Positions 29,430 through 37,465 of a stretch of 49,895 nt of DNA are shown piece by piece. The notes below the pieces were generated by a model that was not told where the DNA came from, did no database searches, and was given only the letters and a program-made list of their open reading frames with translations. A program made the position numbers and the translations under genes. This DNA is from Fidelibacterota bacterium (GTDB lineage: Bacteria > Pseudomonadota > Alphaproteobacteria > Rhodospirillales > Rhodospirillaceae). The stretch lies in the NCBI GenBank assembly GCA_945903705.1, contig CAMDOZ010000007.1, positions 1-49,895 of the forward strand, in the 5' to 3' direction. Numbering within the stretch: the first letter of the stretch is position 1; the number at the start of each line of letters is the position of its first letter.

Positions 29430-29876
29430 TTACAGGTCCTTCCACATGCAGATCGCGGTGGACGGACAAACCGACGCGAACTCCTCCGTCTTGGAAATAG
29501 TGGCCGGCGCTGCCGCGCGCTCGATTTTCTGAAACCCGTTCTTCGAGAAGAAAGCCGCCGCTGTCGTTGTCAGCAGCCAGACGCGCGTAGCACTTCTGCT
29601 GCGCACTTCGGCCAAAACGGACGCGAGCATCGCCGCGCCGAGGCCGGCGCCCCTTTCACCATCGCGAACGATGAATGACCGCAGGAGAATGTCGGGCGCT
29701 TCTCCTTCCAGTCCGGCATAACCGGCGACCTCTCGCGAGGGGTGCACGAATTTGAACAGGTCCACCCGATCCGCATTCGCCTCCGGAAGGCCCGCCGCCC
29801 GTAAGGCCGCGTTAAGCGCGGCAACGTCGCTCGCATCGCCAATCGGAACGAGTTCAAGGTCTCTCGGCGCGCTCAT
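29430..29876 (-). CDS. arsN2: GNAT N-acetyltransferase, ArsN2-like (arsenic resistance)
   Basis: A 148-residue GNAT acetyltransferase. The acetyl-CoA loop is ERGAGLGAAML (R/Q-x-x-G-x-G/A pattern), followed by RVWLLTTTAAAFFSKNGFQKIERAAAPATI and FASVCPSTAICM, which match the ArsN2-like proteins found in arsenic operons. Related ArsN1 enzymes acetylate the amino group of the arsenical antibiotic arsinothricin; the substrate of ArsN2 is less certain. It is transcribed divergently from arsR across a shared operator. ATG at 29876 is preferred over a TTG at 29906. Confidence 0.8.
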   Translation of the reverse strand: MSAPRDLELVPIGDASDVAALNAALRAAGLPEANADRVDLFKFVHPSREVAGYAGLEGEAPDILLRSFIVRDGERGAGLGAAMLASVLAEVRSRSATRVWLLTTTAAAFFSKNGFQKIERAAAPATISKTEEFASVCPSTAICMWKDL

Positions 29877-29909
29877 CGGGTTCTCGCTGCACAGGGGATA
29901 TGCCAAGGC

Positions 29910-29947
29910 TTGACGGATACCATATTTCGATTATATTGGAAATATGG
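29910..29947. promoter_or_regulatory. Divergent arsR/arsN2 promoter with ArsR operator
   Basis: A perfect 9-bp inverted repeat, CCATATTTC (29920-29928) and GAAATATGG (29939-29947), with a 10-base spacer. On the + strand TTGACG (29910-29915), 16 bases, TATATT (29932-29937) forms a promoter whose start point falls near 29944, the arsR ATG itself. On the - strand TATAAT is read at 29935-29930 for arsN2. A repressor bound here would silence both genes. The palindrome covers the arsR start codon. Confidence 0.75.
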
Positions 29948-30297
29948 AAACAATGATTGCCGTGAACGCCCTGTCAGCGCTTGCCCATGAAGGCCGGCTG
30001 GAAATCTTCCGCCTTCTTGTGCAGGCAGGTCCCCCTGGATTGGTTGTCGGCGAGATCGCCGCCAAGCTCAATCTTCCGGGCGCCACGCTGTCGTTCCACC
30101 TCAGTCAGCTTAAACATGCAGGCCTCGTCCATGCTCGTCGCGAGGGCCGTCAACTCGTCCAGACGGCCAACTTCGACCGCATGACCGGCCTTATCGACTA
30201 CCTCACCGAAAACTGCTGCGGCGGTCAGTCCTGCGCCCCGGCCTGCAAGCCGGCCGCGGTCAAAACATCAAGGCCAAGGAAGAGGAGCGCCGCATGA
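29944..30297 (+). CDS. arsR: ArsR-family arsenite-responsive repressor
   Basis: A 117-residue winged-helix repressor. Helix-turn-helix region: VGEIAAKLNLPGATLSFHLSQLKHAGLV (about 35-62), then the wing. The arsenite site is in the C-terminus: Cys91-Cys92, Cys97 and Cys101 (ENCCGGQSCAPAC), like the C-terminal site of the Acidithiobacillus-type ArsR and unlike the E. coli site in the DNA-binding helix. The ATG at 29944 overlaps the operator and coincides with the expected transcription start, so the mRNA may be leaderless; an in-frame ATG at 29953 is an alternative. Its end overlaps arsI by 4 bases. Confidence 0.92.
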   Translation: METMIAVNALSALAHEGRLEIFRLLVQAGPPGLVVGEIAAKLNLPGATLSFHLSQLKHAGLVHARREGRQLVQTANFDRMTGLIDYLTENCCGGQSCAPACKPAAVKTSRPRKRSAA

Positions 30298-30791
30298 AGC
30301 GCATGCATGTCCACGTCTCCGTGACCAATCTCGAGGATTCGGTCCGGTTCTATTCAACACTGTTCGCGAGCAAGCCTACGGTGGAGAAGCCCGACTACGC
30401 CAAATGGATGCTCGACGATCCGCGCGTCAACTTTGCGATTTCCAAGCGCAATCACGCCACCGGGATCGAACACCTCGGGATCCAGGTTGAAAACCCGGAG
30501 GAGCTTGCCGAGGTTTACGGACGTCTGAGCCAAGCCGGGCGCCCCGTCACGGAAGAGAAGGCGGCGACATGCTGCTATGCCAAGAGCGACAAGCAGTGGG
30601 TTGACGATCCGCAGGGCATCGCCTGGGAAACCTTTCTGACGCACGGCGAGTCCGCCGTGTACGGCAACGAACGCCCGGCAGAAGGTGCCGCCGACGCTGC
30701 ATGCTGCATCCCGTTAGAAACCGTGCCGGCCGACGCGGCCTGCTGCGAGCCCAGCGTCAAGGCCGCAGCGCAGACCGGCTGCTGCGGCTGA
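30294..30791 (+). CDS. arsI: ArsI/CadI-family C-As lyase
   Basis: A 165-residue vicinal-oxygen-chelate dioxygenase. ArsI uses Fe(II) and O2 to cleave the carbon-arsenic bond of trivalent methyl- and phenylarsenicals, giving arsenite. Ligands and thiols correspond to the characterised enzyme: N-terminal HVHVSV (His5/His7), His60 (GIEHLGIQV), Glu112 (AWETF), and the vicinal Cys93-Cys94 pair (TCCYAKSDKQWV) that holds the arsenical. After the domain comes a tail with three further Cys-Cys pairs (137-138, 150-151, 163-164), which could bind metalloid. CadI-type cadmium proteins are close relatives, but the arsR/arsC context favours arsenic. Confidence 0.88.
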   Translation: MKRMHVHVSVTNLEDSVRFYSTLFASKPTVEKPDYAKWMLDDPRVNFAISKRNHATGIEHLGIQVENPEELAEVYGRLSQAGRPVTEEKAATCCYAKSDKQWVDDPQGIAWETFLTHGESAVYGNERPAEGAADAACCIPLETVPADAACCEPSVKAAAQTGCCG

Positions 30792-30798
30792 GGGCGTC

Positions 30799-31293
30799 AT
30801 GGCGGAAAAGATCGGAAACGTCCTGTTTCTATGCACCGGAAATTCCGCGCGCAGCATCTTGGCGGAATCGCTCCTCGATCATTGGAGCGGGGGCCTGTTC
30901 AAAGGCTACAGCGCCGGGAGCTTTCCCAAGGGCCAAGTCCATCCCATGGCGCTCGATCTCTTGCGGCAGGCCGGCATGCCGACCGAGGGCTTGCGCAGTA
31001 AAAGCTGGGACGAATTCTCTCGAGCAGGCGCCCCGACGATGGACTACATTTTCACCGTTTGCGATCAGGCCGCCGGCGAGGTGTGTCCCATATGGCCCGG
31101 TCATCCCATCACCGCGCATTGGGGGCTGGCCGACCCGGCCGCCGCCACCGGTTCTCCGGCGGAACGGGCGCTCGCCTTCCGCGAGGCCTTCCGCATCCTC
31201 GAAACCCGCATCCGTTATTTTCTGACCTTCCGGTTCAAGGAACTCGGGCGCGCGGACCTCCAACGCCTGGCGGCTGACGCGGGCAAGCAATGA
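30799..31293 (+). CDS. arsC: Thioredoxin-coupled arsenate reductase (LMW-PTPase type)
   Basis: A 164-residue protein of the low-molecular-weight phosphatase fold that reduces arsenate to arsenite. The P-loop nucleophile is Cys12 in LCTGNSARS; the resolving Cys pair is Cys88 and Cys96 (TVCDQAAGEVCP), which relays the disulfide to thioredoxin as in the S. aureus plasmid pI258 enzyme. It starts 7 bases after arsI, in the same operon. A trxC gene lies about 1.5 kb upstream. Confidence 0.93.
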   Translation: MAEKIGNVLFLCTGNSARSILAESLLDHWSGGLFKGYSAGSFPKGQVHPMALDLLRQAGMPTEGLRSKSWDEFSRAGAPTMDYIFTVCDQAAGEVCPIWPGHPITAHWGLADPAAATGSPAERALAFREAFRILETRIRYFLTFRFKELGRADLQRLAADAGKQ

Positions 31294-31303
31294 GTTCGCG
31301 CTC

Positions 31304-31978
31304 TTGACCCGCCACCCCTTAGCCTTCGCGGCGTTTTGCGAATTCGTCGCCACCGCCTTTCTCATTGTCGCGGTCGTCGGCTCCGGCATCGCGGCCGAGC
31401 GGTTGAGCGGCGGGGTCGTTGGGCTCGCGCTGCTCGCCAATGCACTTGCAACGGGGGGCGCCTTGTTTGCTTTGATACTGACGTTCGGCCCTTTGTCAGG
31501 CGCGCACATGAACCCCGTCGTGACCCTGGCCGCGGCTATCGTCGGCGACTTTAGCTGGCGGTCGGTGCCGGCCTATTTCGTTGCGCAGATCGCAGGCGGC
31601 CTATGCGGCACATTCGTTGCCCACGTCATGTTTGAGCTTCCCATTCTGCAAGTCGGTCAACAGGTGCGCACCGGGCCGGCGCAATGGGTTGCGGAAATTG
31701 TCGCCACCAGCGGATTGCTCGCGGTCATTTGGGGCAGTGCGCGCTATCGCACGCCCGTGCTCGCTGGCGCCGTCGGCGCTTACATCGCGGGCGCGTACTG
31801 GTTCACAGCGTCCACGTCTTTCGCCAATCCTGCGGTGACCATTGCCCGCGCGCTCACCGACACCTTTGCGGGCATCAGACCGGTCGATGTCGCCGGATTC
31901 GTTGTCGCCCAGTGCATCGGCCTCGCCGTCGTGCTTCCGCTTTTGCGGAAATTGGCCACGGTTCCGCTGGAAGACTAG
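31304..31978 (+). CDS. aqpS: AqpS-like aquaglyceroporin (arsenite channel)
   Basis: A 224-residue MIP-family channel with six membrane helices and both pore half-helices: the first motif is HMNPVVT (NPV, about residues 68-71) and the second FANPAVT (NPA). In Sinorhizobium meliloti, AqpS in an ars operon lets arsenite made by ArsC leave the cell by diffusion; the same role is likely here, since no ArsB or Acr3 pump gene is present in this locus. The start is TTG at 31304, 10 bases after arsC, with no convincing ribosome-binding site. Confidence 0.88.
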   Translation: MTRHPLAFAAFCEFVATAFLIVAVVGSGIAAERLSGGVVGLALLANALATGGALFALILTFGPLSGAHMNPVVTLAAAIVGDFSWRSVPAYFVAQIAGGLCGTFVAHVMFELPILQVGQQVRTGPAQWVAEIVATSGLLAVIWGSARYRTPVLAGAVGAYIAGAYWFTASTSFANPAVTIARALTDTFAGIRPVDVAGFVVAQCIGLAVVLPLLRKLATVPLED

Positions 31979-32069
31979 GGGGTTGCCAAACTGATTGCCC
32001 GGAAACCCGGCGTGCGCGATAGTCAGAGGAAGTTGTTAGGACGCGCGCAGAATTGAGATCGGCACGTAC

Positions 32070-32528
32070 ATGAGGCTGATACTCCTTTTGAGTTTGGTCG
32101 CCGCCGGACCCGCGCTCGCGGCCGAGACCGTAACTATCTCTACCGCCGACTGCCGCAGGCTCGTCGCTCATGCGCCGCGCGCCGATGTCACCTATCAGGC
32201 TGGCGTCGACGTCCGCGGCAAGCCGGTGGTGCCCGCCGACGTGGGCGGCGGTGTGACGCTCGATCTCCCGACCGTCATTGAAATCCCGCTCACGGTGGAT
32301 GTCGCCAAACGCCTCCGTCCCGGCGCACCGGGGGATGTCCTGAACTCCCGGCGCGGGATCGAAGGGAAGGCGGCCCTCGGCACCTTGACCATTAAGGGCA
32401 ATGACGCCTTCTGGAACGGTCAGCAGCTGCAGACCCAGGACGAGATCCTCCTCGCCGAAAGCTGCCGCTCCAGTCTCAAGGCGCGCGGGATTGTTCTCCC
32501 CGAGACGAAACCAAACGCCCCCGAATAG
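32070..32528 (+). CDS. Exported protein of unknown function
   Basis: A 152-residue protein with a clear signal peptide (MRLILLLSLVAAGPALA, then AET). The mature part has two Cys residues (TADCRRLVA and AESCRRS-like AESCRSSLKA) that could form a disulfide, and a middle stretch LPTVIEIPLTVDVAKRL. I do not recognise the family. It is on the same strand as the ars genes and proS but separated from each by gaps, so it is probably its own unit. Confidence 0.75.
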   Translation: MRLILLLSLVAAGPALAAETVTISTADCRRLVAHAPRADVTYQAGVDVRGKPVVPADVGGGVTLDLPTVIEIPLTVDVAKRLRPGAPGDVLNSRRGIEGKAALGTLTIKGNDAFWNGQQLQTQDEILLAESCRSSLKARGIVLPETKPNAPE

Positions 32529-32541
32529 CGTTCTCCCCCGC

Positions 32542-32620
32542 TGTCATCCCGGCGAAGGCCGGGATCCACTCATCAGCGCACTCTGCTGCCGCATGGATCC
32601 CGGCCTTCGCCGGGATGACA
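32542..32620. repeat. Large palindromic intergenic repeat (GTCATCCCGGCG family)
   Basis: TGTCATCCCGGCGAAGGCC at the left and GGCCTTCGCCGGGATGACA at the right are exact inverted copies (19 bases each), both containing a smaller hairpin. Same family as 26515-26591 and 46484-46595. Confidence 0.9.
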
Positions 32621-32708
32621 GTATTACCAGGGGGTTAGACCTCGTTTGATTGCCTAATTCCGGCCTATCCCCTATGGTCCGGTCTCATTCCGGACTAAGG
32701 ACTACTCG

Positions 32709-34025
32709 ATGCGTCTTTCGCGCTTTTTTGCCCCTACCCTCAAAGAAAACCCCACCGAGGCCCAGGTCGTTTCCCACCGCCTGATGTTGCGCGCCGGCAT
32801 GATCCGCCAGCACACCGCCGGCATCTACAACTGGCTGCCGCTGGGCACCCGCGTCCTTCAGAACGTCGCCCGCATCGTGCGCGAGGAACAGAACGCCGCC
32901 GGCGCCCAGGAAATCATCATGCCGACCATCCAGTCGGCCGATTTGTGGCGCGAAAGCGGGCGCTACGACGACTACGGCGCCGAGATGCTGCGCATCAAGG
33001 ACCGGCACGAGCGCGACATGCTCTATGGGCCCACTCATGAAGAGGTCGTCACCGACATCTTCCGCACCAACCTGAAGAGCTACCGCGACCTCCCGAAGAA
33101 CCTCTACCAAATCAATTGGAAGTTCCGCGACGAGGTGCGGCCCCGCTTCGGCCTCATGCGCGGCCGCGAGTTCCTGATGAAGGACGCTTACTCCTTCGAT
33201 CTCGACTACGACCGCGCCCGGCATAGTTACAACCAGATGATCGTCGCCTACTTGCGCACCTTCGCGCGCATGGGCCTTCGCGCCATCCCCATGGCCGCGG
33301 AATCCGGCCCTATCGGCGGCAGCCTGTCCCACGAATTCATCGTTCTCGCCGACACCGGTGAAAGCGCGGTCTATTGCCATAAGGCCTATCTCGAAAAGCC
33401 GATCCCCGAGCATGTGAACTACGACGCCGACCTCTCGGGCATCGTCGCCGACTGGACGAGCCTCTACGCCGCCGCAGACGAGAAGCATGATCCCAAGATG
33501 GCCGCCCAACTCGGCGCCGATCTTATCGAAGCCCGCGGCATCGAAGTGGGCCACACCTTCTACCTCGGGAAAAAATACTCGACGGCCCTCGGGGCGAAAG
33601 TTGTCGGTCCCGACGGCAATCAGGTCGAGGTCGAAATGGGCTGCTACGGCATCGGCGTGTCCCGGTGCGTCGCCGCTATCATCGAGGCCAGCCACGACGA
33701 AAACGGCATCGTATGGCCCGACAGCGTGGCGCCCTTCCACGTCGGCATCATCAATTTGAAAGTCGGCGATAAGGCCTGCGACGAAGCCTGCGAGAAGCTC
33801 CATAAGGCGATCGAGGCGCAAGGGAGCGACGTGCTCTACGACGACCGCGACGAGCGCGCGGGCGTGAAGTTCGCCGATATGGATTTGATCGGCATTCCCT
33901 GGCAGGTCGTCGTCGGACCCAAAGGCGTCGCGAAGGGCCTGGTGGAACTCAAGCGCCGCGCCACCGGAGCGAAAGAAGAACTCAGCCTTGAGGGCGTTGT
34001 TTCAAAATTGGCGGTAACGATCTGA
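32709..34025 (+). CDS. proS: Prolyl-tRNA synthetase (short type without editing insertion)
   Basis: A 438-residue class II synthetase. Motif 1 lies around [21 protein letters not shown], motif 2 around [31 protein letters not shown], motif 3 around [16 protein letters not shown], followed by the anticodon-binding domain ([24 protein letters not shown]). The bacterial editing insertion between motifs 2 and 3 is absent, which is typical of the alphaproteobacterial type. AAGGA sits 7 bases before the ATG. A small inverted repeat (GTCCGG/CCGGAC, 32677-32695) lies just upstream. The proS-lolC-lolD order is standard for the class. Confidence 0.97.
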   Translation: MRLSRFFAPTLKENPTEAQVVSHRLMLRAGMIRQHTAGIYNWLPLGTRVLQNVARIVREEQNAAGAQEIIMPTIQSADLWRESGRYDDYGAEMLRIKDRHERDMLYGPTHEEVVTDIFRTNLKSYRDLPKNLYQINWKFRDEVRPRFGLMRGREFLMKDAYSFDLDYDRARHSYNQMIVAYLRTFARMGLRAIPMAAESGPIGGSLSHEFIVLADTGESAVYCHKAYLEKPIPEHVNYDADLSGIVADWTSLYAAADEKHDPKMAAQLGADLIEARGIEVGHTFYLGKKYSTALGAKVVGPDGNQVEVEMGCYGIGVSRCVAAIIEASHDENGIVWPDSVAPFHVGIINLKVGDKACDEACEKLHKAIEAQGSDVLYDDRDERAGVKFADMDLIGIPWQVVVGPKGVAKGLVELKRRATGAKEELSLEGVVSKLAVTI

Positions 34026-34060
34026 TGTTGAGACGCGTAGGTCTCGCCCCAAGCTCTCCA

Positions 34061-34094
34061 GTCATCCTGGGGCTTGTCCCCAGGATCCAGGGTT
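34061..34094. repeat. Palindromic repeat unit (GTCATCCTGGGG type)
   Basis: GTCATCCTGGGG, TTGTCC-containing loop region, then CCCCAGGATCCAGGGTT. The same unit occurs at 47696-47729. With the half unit at 34219 it makes up much of the 241-base proS-lolC gap; an open frame across this gap (34025-34267) looks repeat-derived and is not called. Confidence 0.8.
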
Positions 34095-34218
34095 GCCAGG
34101 CTCGCGCTATGCAACATCTTCCGCGGTTGCCGCATTCTACAGTGTTCCAACACCCTGCGCGTTTGCAAATGTTATGTTGCTTGGGTATGAGCTCGAAAAA
34201 GCGCACTGAGCCGCATCC

Positions 34219-34244
34219 GCGCTGGGCCTTCGCCCAGGGTGACG
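34219..34244. repeat. Palindromic repeat unit (CTGGGC/GCCCAG, ending GGGTGACG)
   Basis: CTGGGC (34222-34227), CTTC loop, GCCCAG (34232-34237), then GGTGACG. The same unit stands beside a GTCATCC unit at 47654-47682. Confidence 0.7.
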
Positions 34245-34266
34245 TTCTGAGTGTGAGGCACCTCTA

Positions 34267-35514
34267 ATGCCCTTCGGCCCCTTCGAACGCATGGTCGCCG
34301 CGCGCTATCTCCGGTCGCGCCGCAAGGAAGGGTTTGTCTCCGTCATCGCGGGTTTCTCCTTCGTCGGCATCGCGCTTGGTGTTGCGACGCTCATCATCGT
34401 CATGGCGGTGATGAACGGCTTCCGCCAGGACCTGTTCTCCCGCATCCTCGGCGTGAACGGTCATATCGACGTCACCAGCCTCAGCCGGTCGATCACCGAC
34501 TACGAGGCCAAGGTCGAGCAGATCAAAAAAATCCCCGGCGTCACCTCGGTCTCGCCCATTGTCATCGGCCAGGTCATGGCGACCGCCAACGGCTATAGCT
34601 CGGGCGCCCTCGTGCGCGGCGTGCCCGGCCTCGATCTCTTCAATAAGCCCTGGATCTCCGATCACATTATGGAAGGCTCGCTCTCGCCTGTGATCGACAA
34701 CAAGGCGATTGCGATCGGTTACCGCATGTCGGCCCACTTCGGCATCGAGGCGGAGAACGACCTCACTCTCATCTCACCAAACGGAAACGTGACCGCCTTC
34801 GGCACCGTGCCCCGCACGGCAACCTATCCCGTCGGCGCCATCTTCAATGTGGGCATGAGCGAATTCGATAGCTCCGTCATCTTCATGCCGCTGCCCATGG
34901 CGCAGCTCTATTTCAAATATCCCGACGCCGTCACCAACCTCGAGATCCATGTCGCCAACCCGGATGAGGCGCGTGGCATAGCCGAGCAGGTGAAGGACGT
35001 CATGGGGCAGGGCCACCGGGTGCTCTCGTGGGAGCAGGCCAACGAGGTCTTTTTCACCGCCCTTCAGGTCGAACGGAACGTGATGTTCATGATCCTCACG
35101 ATCATCATCATCGTCGCGGCCTTCAACATCATCTCCGGCCTTATCATGCTGGTGAAGGATAAAGGCAGCGACATCGCGATCTTGCGCACCATGGGCGCCA
35201 GCTCCGGTATGGTCATGCGCATCTTCTTCATGACCGGCGCATCCGTCGGCGTTATCGGCACGCTCTTGGGTTTCGGGCTCGGCCTCTTGGTTTGCGAGAA
35301 CATCGAATCCATCCGCCGCGGCATTGAATTCCTGATCGGCGCGAAGGTCTTTTCGCCCGAGATCTACTATCTCACCCAGATGCCGGCGCAGATGGAATGG
35401 GGCGAGACTCTCGCCGTCCTCGCCATGTCGATCGGCCTTTCGTTCCTTGCTACGCTCTATCCGTCCTGGCGCGCGGCCAAGACCGACCCCGTCGAGGCCC
35501 TTCGCTATGAGTGA
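34267..35514 (+). CDS. lolC: LolC/E-type lipoprotein-releasing ABC transporter permease
   Basis: A 415-residue inner-membrane permease of the LolCDE system, which extracts outer-membrane lipoproteins for transfer to LolA. Family features: N-terminal [30 protein letters not shown] with the first membrane helix, a large periplasmic domain (about 50-265), and three C-terminal helices, including [36 protein letters not shown]. Many alphaproteobacteria have one LolC/E-type permease that acts as a homodimer, and only one is present here. It overlaps lolD by 8 bases. Confidence 0.94.
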   Translation: MPFGPFERMVAARYLRSRRKEGFVSVIAGFSFVGIALGVATLIIVMAVMNGFRQDLFSRILGVNGHIDVTSLSRSITDYEAKVEQIKKIPGVTSVSPIVIGQVMATANGYSSGALVRGVPGLDLFNKPWISDHIMEGSLSPVIDNKAIAIGYRMSAHFGIEAENDLTLISPNGNVTAFGTVPRTATYPVGAIFNVGMSEFDSSVIFMPLPMAQLYFKYPDAVTNLEIHVANPDEARGIAEQVKDVMGQGHRVLSWEQANEVFFTALQVERNVMFMILTIIIIVAAFNIISGLIMLVKDKGSDIAILRTMGASSGMVMRIFFMTGASVGVIGTLLGFGLGLLVCENIESIRRGIEFLIGAKVFSPEIYYLTQMPAQMEWGETLAVLAMSIGLSFLATLYPSWRAAKTDPVEALRYE

Positions 35515-36190
35515 GCTGGCCCTCGAACTTCGCGATATCGAGCGGACCTATAAACAGGGCGAGCATGTGCTTCATGTGCTGCGCGGCGCCCAGCTTTCCA
35601 TCAAGCGCGGCGAGGTGGTCGCCCTCGTCGGCCCGTCGGGAGCGGGGAAGTCGACCCTTCTCCATGTCGCCGGCCTTCTCGAACCGCCCGATCGCGGCCA
35701 GGTGTTCATCGACGGCCAACCCTGCAACGAACTCGCCGACGACCGACGTACCGAGATGCGCCGGGCCCGCCTCGGCTTCGTCTACCAGTTCCATCATCTG
35801 CTGCCGGAGTTCTCGGCCGAGGAAAACATCATCGTCCCGCAGATGATCGCGGGCATCGACAAGAAGGCGGCCTCCGCCCGCGCCATGGAGCTCTTGAACT
35901 CCTTGGGTCTCGGCGCACGCGCCGATCACCGGCCCGGCAAGCTCTCCGGCGGCGAGCAGCAGCGCGTGGCCATTGCCCGCGCTCTTGCCAATCGCCCCGC
36001 TTTACTTCTCGCGGACGAACCCACCGGCAACCTCGACCCTGAGACCTCCGACGGCGTTTTCGCTCAGCTCGTCGGTCTCGCGCGGGAGCACGGCCTCGCG
36101 GCCCTCATCGCCACCCACAATCCCGCGCTCGCCGCCCGTATGGACCGCACCGTCCGCCTCGAACACGGCGTCCTTACTAGCGTCGGTTAA
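35507..36190 (+). CDS. lolD: LolD, lipoprotein-releasing ABC transporter ATPase
   Basis: A 227-residue ATP-binding subunit. Walker [10 protein letters not shown] (about 41-49), Q-loop region [15 protein letters not shown] typical of the LolD/MacB group, signature [15 protein letters not shown], and Walker [13 protein letters not shown] are all intact. ATG at 35507 overlaps the end of lolC; the open frame upstream is a shadow. Confidence 0.96.
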   Translation: MSELALELRDIERTYKQGEHVLHVLRGAQLSIKRGEVVALVGPSGAGKSTLLHVAGLLEPPDRGQVFIDGQPCNELADDRRTEMRRARLGFVYQFHHLLPEFSAEENIIVPQMIAGIDKKAASARAMELLNSLGLGARADHRPGKLSGGEQQRVAIARALANRPALLLADEPTGNLDPETSDGVFAQLVGLAREHGLAALIATHNPALAARMDRTVRLEHGVLTSVG

Positions 36191-36202
36191 ACTTCCGCAG
36201 AT

Positions 36203-36270
36203 CCTCACGCTCCCGTCGCTGCGCGACGGGTCCCTCCCTCTCCCGCTTGCGGGAGAGGGTCGGGGTGAGG
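36203..36270 (+). repeat. CCTCACCC-type palindromic repeat behind lolD, terminator-like
   Basis: CCTCACGCTCCC at the left and GGGGTGAGG at the right enclose two hairpins: CCGTCGC/GCGACGG and a perfect 11-bp stem CCCTCTCCCGC (36236-36246) with GCGGGAGAGGG (36249-36259) on a 2-base loop. There is no T run, so termination is uncertain. Confidence 0.75.
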
Positions 36271-36364
36271 GTGTGCTAGCCACGCACCCCGTCGCCATGT
36301 AGGGCTCCCCGCCCCCCGCGTCATCTCCTTCTTGCGATCGCATAATTCGCCGCGCAGGGAAACG

Positions 36365-37465
36365 ATGACAACGACCAGCACTAAGCCGGCCCTTTATCTG
36401 CCGGCGCTCGACGGCCTGCGCACGCTCGCCTTTCTATTGGTCTTTTTGCATCACAATCCGCCGGCGCCTGTGCAATTGGCCCTCGGCCACGTACAGCGGC
36501 AGGGATGGGCCGGGGTCGAACTGTTCTTCGCCATCTCGGCGTTCCTGTTTTTCCATCTGTTCCGGGCCGAGTATGAGCGCAAGGGAGCCATCTCGATCTC
36601 GGCGTTCCTCATCCGCCGCGTGCTGCGGCTGTATCCGCTTCTGATTGTCTTCTCCGGCGCCATGGCGATTTATGGCATCGCCGCGGGCAAAGTTCCCGTC
36701 GCCGACGCGGTTGGGCGCTTCCTCGGCTTTGCCGGGCTGTTCGACAATCTGCTGGTCTGGCTGAAGGGCTACAGCGATATCCCATTCACCCAGCACCTGT
36801 GGACGATCGCCTATGAATTCCAGATCTACCTCTGCATGCCCGCGGCCTACTACGCCTTCGTGAAATGGGGGCGGACTCGCTTTCTCTATGCCTTGCTTGC
36901 GGTATGGGGTGTCGCGGTCCTGGCGCGGCTCGCCTTTGTCCTGCTGGGCACCGTCGATCCGATTTGGGTGACGCCCTTCCTGCGCCCGGAAAGTACGCTG
37001 GTCGGTATCGCCTTGTCCGTCGGCCTGTTCGAGCGCGCCAAGGCGCCCATCGTGATCGCCGTCGGCGCCGCAGCCATGATTGCCCTCGGCTTTGCGCCCC
37101 GCGTCGGTGCCGAGGGACTGGCGCCCTTGTACATCTATCCGGTCGCCGCCGTTGCCTGCGGGTCGCTCTTATGGCTGGGCAGGTACGTGCCCGCGGTAAG
37201 CAGGGCGCTTGCGGTGGCGCCGCTGCGCTACTTAGGCAAGATCTCCTACGGCCTCTACGTCTTCCACGTCCTTACCATCTATGTCGGCTGGCTCGCCGCG
37301 GTCGAGTTGGGCCTTAAGACCTACAGGCCCGGCGCCTACTTCGGAGCCCTCGGCCTGTCGTTGATCCTCTGCATCGCTATGAGCGCAGTGAGCTATCACC
37401 TGCTCGAGCGGCCGTTCCTGAAAAAGAAAGAGCGCCTGGCGGTGGTCACCGGCCGCGCGGTCTAA
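36365..37465 (+). CDS. Acyltransferase 3 family (OafA/YrhL-like) membrane protein
   Basis: A 366-residue integral membrane O-acyltransferase with about ten helices. The family start PALDGLRTLAFLLVFLHHN (about 11-29, with the catalytic-type His) and the later RRVLRLYPLLIV and HLWTIAYEFQIYL (FxxxH...W.-.E.Q type) are visible; the end has LGKISYGLYVFH and the KKE-rich tail. Such proteins acetylate lipopolysaccharide, capsule or peptidoglycan sugars. ATG at 36365 with AGGGAAA upstream is preferred over the open frame start at 36332. It converges with the GT-C-like gene, the two stop codons overlapping. Confidence 0.88.
   Translation: MTTTSTKPALYLPALDGLRTLAFLLVFLHHNPPAPVQLALGHVQRQGWAGVELFFAISAFLFFHLFRAEYERKGAISISAFLIRRVLRLYPLLIVFSGAMAIYGIAAGKVPVADAVGRFLGFAGLFDNLLVWLKGYSDIPFTQHLWTIAYEFQIYLCMPAAYYAFVKWGRTRFLYALLAVWGVAVLARLAFVLLGTVDPIWVTPFLRPESTLVGIALSVGLFERAKAPIVIAVGAAAMIALGFAPRVGAEGLAPLYIYPVAAVACGSLLWLGRYVPAVSRALAVAPLRYLGKISYGLYVFHVLTIYVGWLAAVELGLKTYRPGAYFGALGLSLILCIAMSAVSYHLLERPFLKKKERLAVVTGRAV

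Noticed and set aside
34025-34267. 80-codon frame between proS and lolC
   Set aside because: Its residues come from palindromic repeat units (ILGLVPRIQG and RWAFAQGDV are typical translations of this repeat).
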